From NCBI GenBank assembly GCA_030646565.1, contig JAUSLA010000019.1:1-32544 (forward strand): DNA of 32,544 bases. Reading direction: 5' to 3'. Positions 26,695 to 32,544 of the stretch are shown piece by piece (position 1 is the stretch's first letter; each line of letters opens with the position of its first letter). Made by a program: the position numbers and the translations under genes. The stretch is from a bacterium (GTDB taxonomy: Bacteria; Patescibacteriota; Minisyncoccia; Minisyncoccales; RBG-13-42-11). Under the pieces are notes generated by a model. The model ran no database searches, was not told where the DNA came from, and worked only from the letters and a program-made list of their open reading frames with translations.

Positions 26695-27798
26695 ATGAAA
26701 GAATTAGTGCTTGATGGCCACAAACTTAATTGGCATAAAGAAAGAGTGGAAGCATGGTTGAAAGGAGAAAGGGTTGCTCCCATTACTATTGACTGCGCTT
26801 TAACTCGCAGATGCTGTTATCGTTGTGTTTATTGTTATGGCCAGCTTCAGTCGAATGATGAAAAAAGAATGACAAAAGATGTAATTTTCAGATTTCTTGA
26901 CGATGCTGCGGAAATTGGAGTTAAAGCCATAAGTTTTATTAGCGACGGTGAAAGCACTTGTTCTCCATATCTATATGATGCAATTAAAAGAGGTAAAGGC
27001 AATGGTTTGGATATGGCTCTGGGGACAAACGGTTATTTATTGAAAGACGAAAAACTAGAGGATATTTTGCCTTGTTTGACCTATTTGAGGTTTAATATTT
27101 CAGCTGCCGACCCCGTTCGTTACGCCCAAATTATGGGCTGCAAAGAAGAATTCTTTTATAAGGTATGCAATACCATAAAAGAATCTGTAAGAATAAAAAA
27201 AGAAAAAAAACTCCCCGTGACAATAGGATTACAGATGGTTTTACTGCCTCAATTTTCTGATCAAATTATTCCATTTGCCAAACTTGGCAAAGAATTAGGC
27301 GTTGATTACGCGATTATAAAGCATTGCAGCGATGATGAAACCGGAAGTCTGGGAGTAGATTATTCTCAATATTTTGGATTGGTTGACATCCTAAAAAAAG
27401 CAGAATCTTTCTCTGATGAAAAATATTTAGTGAAAGTAAAGTGGTCTAAAATTTTAAGCGGAGGGAAACGCAGATATTCTAGATGCTATGGACCGGCTTT
27501 TGTAATGCAATTATCTGGTTCCGGACTCGTTGCTCCTTGCGGAATGTTATTTAATAGAAAGTATAAAAAGTTTCACATCGGCAATATCGCAGACACTTCT
27601 TTTAAGAAAATTTGGAAAAGCAAACGATATCAGGAAGTCCTTAACCTTATCGCTTCAGAGAAGTTTGACGCCAGAACGATGTGCGGCACTCTTTGTCTCC
27701 AGCACAAAGTAAATGAATATTTATGGGATTTAAAAAACGGAGACATTGCCTTAGAAGAACCGAAGGGAAATCCTCCTCTTCATATTAATTTTGTTTAA
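26695..27798 (+). CDS. Radical SAM protein, paralogue of the 22167-23258 product
   Basis: CCYRCVYC, ISDGESTCSPYL; ...HKxxxHxERxxxWLK N-terminus and HxNF(V/I) C-terminus shared with 22167-23258. Confidence 0.88.
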   Translation: MKELVLDGHKLNWHKERVEAWLKGERVAPITIDCALTRRCCYRCVYCYGQLQSNDEKRMTKDVIFRFLDDAAEIGVKAISFISDGESTCSPYLYDAIKRGKGNGLDMALGTNGYLLKDEKLEDILPCLTYLRFNISAADPVRYAQIMGCKEEFFYKVCNTIKESVRIKKEKKLPVTIGLQMVLLPQFSDQIIPFAKLGKELGVDYAIIKHCSDDETGSLGVDYSQYFGLVDILKKAESFSDEKYLVKVKWSKILSGGKRRYSRCYGPAFVMQLSGSGLVAPCGMLFNRKYKKFHIGNIADTSFKKIWKSKRYQEVLNLIASEKFDARTMCGTLCLQHKVNEYLWDLKNGDIALEEPKGNPPLHINFV

Positions 27799-27809
27799 GA
27801 TATTTAAAT

Positions 27810-27858
27810 ACCCGAGCCGTAGGCGAAGGGTGAAGATGAGGACGCAGTCCTCATCGCC
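27810..27858 (+). repeat. Composite palindromic repeat block R7
   Basis: ACCCGAGCC-GTA-GGCGAAGGGT followed by GAA linker and GATGAGGAC-GCA-GTCCTCATC-GCC. Confidence 0.85.
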
Positions 27859-27866
27859 ATTTATTA

Positions 27867-28859
27867 ATGCTACCCTTCATTTCAATAATAATACCTTGCC
27901 GGAATGAAGAGAAGTACATCGGGAAATGTTTGGAAAGCATAACCTTACAGGACTATCCAAAAGAAAAGATGGAGGTATTTGTGATAAACGGCGCTTCAGA
28001 AGATAAAACGGGAAAGATTATTCAGGATTACGCCAGAAAATATCCTTACATAAAGATTTTAGAAAATCCTAAAAGATACACTCCTTTTGGTTTAAACATC
28101 GGTTTAAAAGAGGCGAAAGGCGAAGTTATTGCGCGAATGGACAGCCACGCGGGCTATGAAAAGGACTATGTTTCAAAATGCGTAAAGCATCTTTTAGAAT
28201 CGGGAGCTGATAATGTCGGAGGGGTGATTAAAACCTTGCCGGCAAGAGACACCATTTCCGCCAAAGCCGTAGCTTTGGTTCTTTCCCATCCATTTGGCGC
28301 GGCTGGTTCTTATTTTAGAATCGGGTCTAAAGAACCAAAATATGTTGATACTGTTTTCGGGGGATGCTACAAAAGAGATGTCTTTGATAAAATCGGCTTT
28401 TTTAACGAAAAACTATTAAGGTCGCAGGATATTGAATTTAATCAACGACTAAAAAATGCCGGAGGAAAAATTTTTTTGGCGCCCGAAATTAAAGCGATTT
28501 ATTATCCCCAGCCCGATTTTAGCCGGTTTTTGAAGCATAATTTTTTTGACGGCGTTTGGACAATTTATCCTCTGAAATTCGGCGTTAAAATTTTTTCCTG
28601 GAGGCATTTAATTCCCTTGCTCTTTGTTTTAACTTTATTGATTTGCGGAATTTTAGGAGTTTTTCTTCCTCTTTTTTCCAATTTATTCTTTCTAATTCTA
28701 AAAATTTATTTCTTAGCAAGCGTTATTTTTTCTTTACAGATAGCTTTTAAAGAGAAAAATATAAAATTATTTTTTTTCCTGCCAATAGCTTTTGCCAGCA
28801 GGCATTTCGGATATGGATTAGGTTCTCTTTATGCCTTGATTAAGATATACAAAAAATAA
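27867..28859 (+). CDS. Glycosyltransferase family 2 with C-terminal TM segments (ExoA-like)
   Basis: FISIIIPCRNEEKYIGKCLESI, EVFVINGASEDKTGKII, FGGCYKRDVFDKIGFFNEKLLRSQDIEFNQRLK; hydrophobic C-terminus. Confidence 0.9.
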   Translation: MLPFISIIIPCRNEEKYIGKCLESITLQDYPKEKMEVFVINGASEDKTGKIIQDYARKYPYIKILENPKRYTPFGLNIGLKEAKGEVIARMDSHAGYEKDYVSKCVKHLLESGADNVGGVIKTLPARDTISAKAVALVLSHPFGAAGSYFRIGSKEPKYVDTVFGGCYKRDVFDKIGFFNEKLLRSQDIEFNQRLKNAGGKIFLAPEIKAIYYPQPDFSRFLKHNFFDGVWTIYPLKFGVKIFSWRHLIPLLFVLTLLICGILGVFLPLFSNLFFLILKIYFLASVIFSLQIAFKEKNIKLFFFLPIAFASRHFGYGLGSLYALIKIYKK

Positions 28860-28869
28860 AATTCTAAAC

Positions 28870-29679
28870 GTGTTACTTAACGTGGATCAAAGAAAAAAAA
28901 CTGAAATTGAATATTACGATAAAAGAGCAAAAGATTGGAAGGGGGATTTAACGGCTAAAAAAAAGCAAGGTGACTTTGAGGGTTTTAGTCCGATTGATTT
29001 GAGCAGTTACCAATTTTGCTATGAATTGCTGAAGAAAAACTGCAAAGGCAAGAAAGTTTTGGATTACGGATGCGGGAACGGCGTTCATTCCGTTGTTCCA
29101 ATAATTTGGGGGGCAGAAAAAGTTATCGGCATTGATTTATCCGAAGCGTCGCTCCGGATTGCCAGAGAGAAAATTCAGAAAGAAGGGCTAGGAGACAAGG
29201 TTGAATTTATGGCAATGGATTGCGAAAAACTCGCTTTCCCGGACAATTCTTTTGATATAATTTTTGATGGCGGCACTTTTTCATCTTTAGATTTGAATTT
29301 GGCTTTGCCAGAACTGGCCCGGGTATTAAAACCGGATGGTTTGCTTTTGGGCATTGAAACATTCGGCCACAATCCCATTACAAATCTAAAAAGAAAAATA
29401 AACAAAATAAGCGGAAAGCGGACTGGCTGGGCAGCAGAACATATTTTAAGAATGGAAAATCTGAAAAAGGCTAAGGATTATTTTAACAACATCGAGGTTT
29501 ATTATTTTCATTTAATTTCTTGGCTGGCTTTTCCGTTTTTGGGATTGCCGGGCTCAAAAATTTTATTGAAGACGCTTGAGGGATTGGACAGGTTTTTTTT
29601 AACCATCCCCTTTTTGAGGAAATACTCCTTTAAGGTGGTATTTGTCTTCTCATGGCCAAGAAAATACAAAAATGTTTAA
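28870..29679 (+). CDS. Class I SAM-dependent methyltransferase
   Basis: KKVLDYGCGNGVHSVVPIIWGAEKVIGIDLSEASLRIA, FDNSFDIIFDGGTFSSL-type motifs. GTG start; exact start uncertain. Confidence 0.88.
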   Translation: MLLNVDQRKKTEIEYYDKRAKDWKGDLTAKKKQGDFEGFSPIDLSSYQFCYELLKKNCKGKKVLDYGCGNGVHSVVPIIWGAEKVIGIDLSEASLRIAREKIQKEGLGDKVEFMAMDCEKLAFPDNSFDIIFDGGTFSSLDLNLALPELARVLKPDGLLLGIETFGHNPITNLKRKINKISGKRTGWAAEHILRMENLKKAKDYFNNIEVYYFHLISWLAFPFLGLPGSKILLKTLEGLDRFFLTIPFLRKYSFKVVFVFSWPRKYKNV

Positions 29680-30265
29680 ACGTTTATTTGATATAATTTT
29701 ATCTTTGATTGGTCTAATCGCAGCTTCTCCCTTGCTGTTATTAATCGCTGTTTTAATTAAAAAAGAGTCAAAGGGCCCTGTTTTTTTCAGAGGCCAAAGA
29801 ATAGGAAAAAACGGAGAGCCGTTCAGGATATTTAAATTCAGGACAATGGTTGTGAATGCGGATAAACTGGGCGGCCCGTCAACAGCATCAGACGATCCCA
29901 GATTGACAAAAATTGGAAAATTTCTTAAAAAGTATCAGCTTGACGAGTTGCCCCAGCTTATTGATGTTTTGCAAGGGAAAATGAGTTTAGTGGGTCCGAG
30001 GCCGGAAGTGCTATTTTATGTTAATATGCTCTCTGAAGAGGAAAAGAAAATAATTTTGTCGATTTCGCCCGGAATGACGGACTTGGCCTCTTTGGCAAAT
30101 TTTCATGAGGGCGAGATTCTAAAAGGCAGCCCTGATCCCGAAAAAACATATCAGGAAAAAATTAGGCCGGCTAAACTTAAACTCCAGATGGAGTATGTAA
30201 AAAATCACTCATTTTGGCTGGATTTGAAAATAATTTTTAAAACCGTATTAAAAGTGCTCTTCTGA
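29672..30265 (+). CDS. Bacterial sugar transferase (polyprenyl-phosphate sugar-1-phosphate transferase)
   Basis: MFKRLFDIILSLIGLIAASPLLLLIAVLIKKESKGPVFFRGQRIGKNGEPFRIFKFRTMV, LDELPQLIDVLQGKMSLVGPRPE. Confidence 0.95.
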   Translation: MFKRLFDIILSLIGLIAASPLLLLIAVLIKKESKGPVFFRGQRIGKNGEPFRIFKFRTMVVNADKLGGPSTASDDPRLTKIGKFLKKYQLDELPQLIDVLQGKMSLVGPRPEVLFYVNMLSEEEKKIILSISPGMTDLASLANFHEGEILKGSPDPEKTYQEKIRPAKLKLQMEYVKNHSFWLDLKIIFKTVLKVLF

Positions 30266-30266
30266 T

Positions 30267-31244
30267 ATGTTAAATATAGAAAAAGAAATTTTAATAAAGA
30301 TGTATGAGACGATGGTTAGAATTCGCCGCTTTGAAGAAAGGGCGGGGGAGTTGGTTGCAAAAGGAGAAATAAAAACTCCTTGCCACTTGTATATTGGAGA
30401 GGAAGCGGTGGCAGCCGGGGTCTGCCAGGCCTTAGAAAGAGATGATTATATCTTTGGCAACCATCGTTCCCACGGCCACTATATTGCTAAAGGCGGCGAC
30501 ATTAAATCATTGATGGCTGAATTGTTTTGCAAGGCGACCGGCTGCTCAAAAGGCAAGGGCGGCTCTATGCATATTATAGCTCCCGAAATCGGGCTTTTGG
30601 GCACTCCTCCCATTGTGGCAGCTTCTATTCCAATAGCTGTCGGTACGGCTTTAGCTTCGAGCATCAAAAACGAAAATAAAGTTTCTGTTTCTTTCTTTGG
30701 AGACGGAGCTACGAACGAAGGCGTTTTTTACGAATCATTGAATTTCGCCGCTTTAAAAAAACTGCCAATTATTTTTGTCTGCGAAAATAATCTTTATTCA
30801 ACTCATATGCCGCTCGCCAAAATTTTAGCCGACACTAGTATTGCAAAGAAAGCCAGCGCTTTTGGTTTGCCGGGAATTCAGATTGACGGGAATAACGCAA
30901 TTGAAGTTTACCAAGCGGCCAAAGAAGCAATAAATCTGGCAAGAAATGGAGGAGGACCAACCCTAATTGAATGTAAGACGTATCGTTGGCGCGGTCATGT
31001 GGGATTTTCCGACGACCTGGACAAAGGGCTTCGTTCAAAAGAAGAATTAGATTATTGGATGGCAAAATGTCCAATTAAAAGATTGGAAGAAGAACTGATA
31101 AAAGATAATCTTTTATCGCAAGAGGAAAAAGAAGAAATCTCCCAAAAGATAGAAAAAGAAGTAGAAAGAGCCGTCCAATTCGCAAAGGAAAGTCCGTATC
31201 CGGAAGAAGCAGAATTAAGCGAAAATATTTTTAAAGATGTATAA
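30267..31244 (+). CDS. TPP-dependent dehydrogenase E1 component alpha subunit
   Basis: GDGATNEGVFYESLNFAALKKLPIIFVCENN, YIGEEAVAAGVCQAL, HRSHGHYIAKGG, KGKGGSMH. Confidence 0.95.
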   Translation: MLNIEKEILIKMYETMVRIRRFEERAGELVAKGEIKTPCHLYIGEEAVAAGVCQALERDDYIFGNHRSHGHYIAKGGDIKSLMAELFCKATGCSKGKGGSMHIIAPEIGLLGTPPIVAASIPIAVGTALASSIKNENKVSVSFFGDGATNEGVFYESLNFAALKKLPIIFVCENNLYSTHMPLAKILADTSIAKKASAFGLPGIQIDGNNAIEVYQAAKEAINLARNGGGPTLIECKTYRWRGHVGFSDDLDKGLRSKEELDYWMAKCPIKRLEEELIKDNLLSQEEKEEISQKIEKEVERAVQFAKESPYPEEAELSENIFKDV

Positions 31245-31250
31245 TGAATA

Positions 31251-32231
31251 ATGCGTAAAATATCTTATTCTGAAGCAATTAGGGAAGCGACGGAGCAAAT
31301 GATGGAAAAAGACAGCAATGTTTTTGTTATAGGCCAAGGAGTTTGGAGTCCTTGGTTCGTTGGAAAAACCTGCGACAAGCTTTTGCAGAAATTCGGCGAA
31401 AAAAGAGTGATTGACACTCCTGTTTCAGAAGCGGCCATGACAGGAGCTGCGATTGGCGCGGCATTGGCAGGTTTAAGGCCGGTTTTAATTCATCCGAGAA
31501 TGGATTTTATGTATTTAACTTTTGACCAAATTATAAATCAGGCGGCCAATTGGCATTATATGTTCGGCGGAAAAATTAATGTTCCCTTGGTTATCAGAGG
31601 AATTATTAACAGAGGAGGAGAGCAAGGCGCCCAGCATTCTCAAGCGCTTCAGGCAATCTTTGCCCATATCCCGGGCCTAAAAGTTGTAATGCCGGCTACT
31701 CCTTACGACGCCAAAGGTTTATTGGTTTCAGCGGTTCAGGATGAAAATCCCGTAATTTATATTGACGACAGGTGGCTTTATGAACAAGAAGGAGATGTGC
31801 CGGAAGAAATTTATTCAGTGCCAATCGGCAAAGGAGTTATCAGAAAAGAAGGTAAAGATGTTACTGTGGTAGCCGTTTCTTACTTGGTGCCAGAAGCATT
31901 AAAAGCGGCAGAAGACCTTGAAAAAAAGGGAATTAATATTGAAGTAATTGATTTGAGGACAGTCAAACCTTTAGATAAAGAAATTATTTTTAATTCGGTT
32001 AAAAAAACAGGGAGATTGGTTGTTTGCGATACGGGTTGGCAAGCAGGCGGCATTTCAGCTGAAATTTCAGCTTTAGTTTCTGAAAATATTTTTGAGAGTT
32101 TAAAGTCGCCGATCGAAAGAGTCGCCCTGCCTGACGCGCCGGCTCCGGCAAGTTCTGTGTTGGAAAAAGAATATTATCCTAATAAAGACACTATTATTAA
32201 AGCAATTAAAAACCAAATTTTTACGAAGTAA
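31251..32231 (+). CDS. TPP-dependent dehydrogenase E1 component beta subunit
   Basis: DTPVSEAAMTGAAIGAALAGLRPV, FDQIINQAANWHYMFGGKINVPLVIRG, DLRTVKPLDKE. Confidence 0.95.
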   Translation: MRKISYSEAIREATEQMMEKDSNVFVIGQGVWSPWFVGKTCDKLLQKFGEKRVIDTPVSEAAMTGAAIGAALAGLRPVLIHPRMDFMYLTFDQIINQAANWHYMFGGKINVPLVIRGIINRGGEQGAQHSQALQAIFAHIPGLKVVMPATPYDAKGLLVSAVQDENPVIYIDDRWLYEQEGDVPEEIYSVPIGKGVIRKEGKDVTVVAVSYLVPEALKAAEDLEKKGINIEVIDLRTVKPLDKEIIFNSVKKTGRLVVCDTGWQAGGISAEISALVSENIFESLKSPIERVALPDAPAPASSVLEKEYYPNKDTIIKAIKNQIFTK

Positions 32232-32242
32232 AAATGAAAGTA

Positions 32243-32346
32243 AAGCGAAGAGATAAGTCTCTTCTTTATCTTCGCCCCATAAATGGGACTCGCTGGTCGA
32301 TGAAATAAATTTCATCTCCAGCTTCGTCCGCCTTCGGCGGACTCGC
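32243..32346 (-). repeat. Composite palindromic repeat block R8
   Basis: GAAGAGA-TAAG-TCTCTTC (32247-32264), CCCATAAATGGG, GCTGG..GATGAAAT-AA-ATTTCATC..CCAGC, GTCCGCC-TTC-GGCGGAC (32326-32342) then CTCG. Confidence 0.85.
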
Positions 32347-32349
32347 TAT

Positions 32350-32544
32350 ATGAAATATCATTCTGTTTTTGTAGTTGCCGGGCATAAATTTAGGACAAAG
32401 AATATTTCAAAAAGGGCGCAAAGAATTGTTATTTCGCCCATAAAAGAAATGTCGCTTTTGGCTGATTCACTGCAAGAAAAGACAGGGGCAGATATTATTT
32501 CTTTTGGCCAAGGCATTCCTTATTTTGATACGCCAAAGTATATA
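32350..32544 (+). CDS. Class I/II PLP aminotransferase, 3' end truncated by window
   Basis: ATG at 32350 gives MKYHSVFVVAGHKFRTKNISKRAQRIVISPIKEMSLLADSLQEKTGADIISFGQGIPYFDTPKYI, an aspartate-aminotransferase-like N-terminus. Missing from the ORF track because no stop. Confidence 0.75.
   Translation, partial: MKYHSVFVVAGHKFRTKNISKRAQRIVISPIKEMSLLADSLQEKTGADIISFGQGIPYFDTPKYI

Noticed and set aside
27530-27712. Plus ORF 27530..27712
   Set aside because: Alternate frame within the radical SAM gene 26695-27798.
30479-31074. Minus ORFs 30479..30667 and 30835..31074
   Set aside because: Antisense to the strongly supported E1 alpha gene.
3749-32346. Repeat hairpins as ordinary rho-independent terminators
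   Set aside because: Most lack a following U-tract, occur in multi-hairpin blocks in both orientations, and one lies inside a CDS. The true terminator at 7938-7969 looks quite different.
1-32544. tRNA, rRNA or known riboswitch genes
   Set aside because: None recognised by eye on either strand; Infernal/tRNAscan would be needed to exclude them.

Overview
The window is a dense, almost entirely plus-strand surface-glycan biosynthesis locus from a low-GC bacterium. The style resembles Candidate Phyla Radiation/Patescibacteria, but I cannot confirm taxonomy. It encodes: extended and classical SDR enzymes; a NeuB-like synthase; a cytidylyltransferase fused to a class-III aminotransferase; a NeuC-like UDP-HexNAc 2-epimerase; a hexapeptide acyltransferase; a DegT-family aminotransferase; a CBS-pair/epimerase fusion; an asparagine-synthase-like amidotransferase; glycosyltransferases; methyltransferases; a nucleotidyltransferase-PfkB fusion; three radical SAM proteins; three separate two-gene TPP-enzyme pairs; and an undecaprenyl-phosphate sugar transferase. 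The only convincing minus-strand gene is an EamA-type transporter with its own sigma70-like promoter and intrinsic terminator. The most striking signal is a family of composite palindromic repeats at about eight loci. GC-rich hairpins (GTCCCGC-N3-GCGGGAC type) alternate with purine-arm hairpins (GACGAGGAC-GAA-GTCCTCGTC type), joined by a conserved GAAGGTGAA / TTCACCTTC linker. The arm sequences differ between copies with compensatory changes. One copy is a 48-bp x3 in-frame tandem array inside a membrane-protein CDS (DEGVASSSPFANARVA). Another supplies the C-terminus and stop codon of a glycosyltransferase. This resembles REP/MITE elements and the in-gene Rickettsia palindromic elements, and may be an undescribed family.
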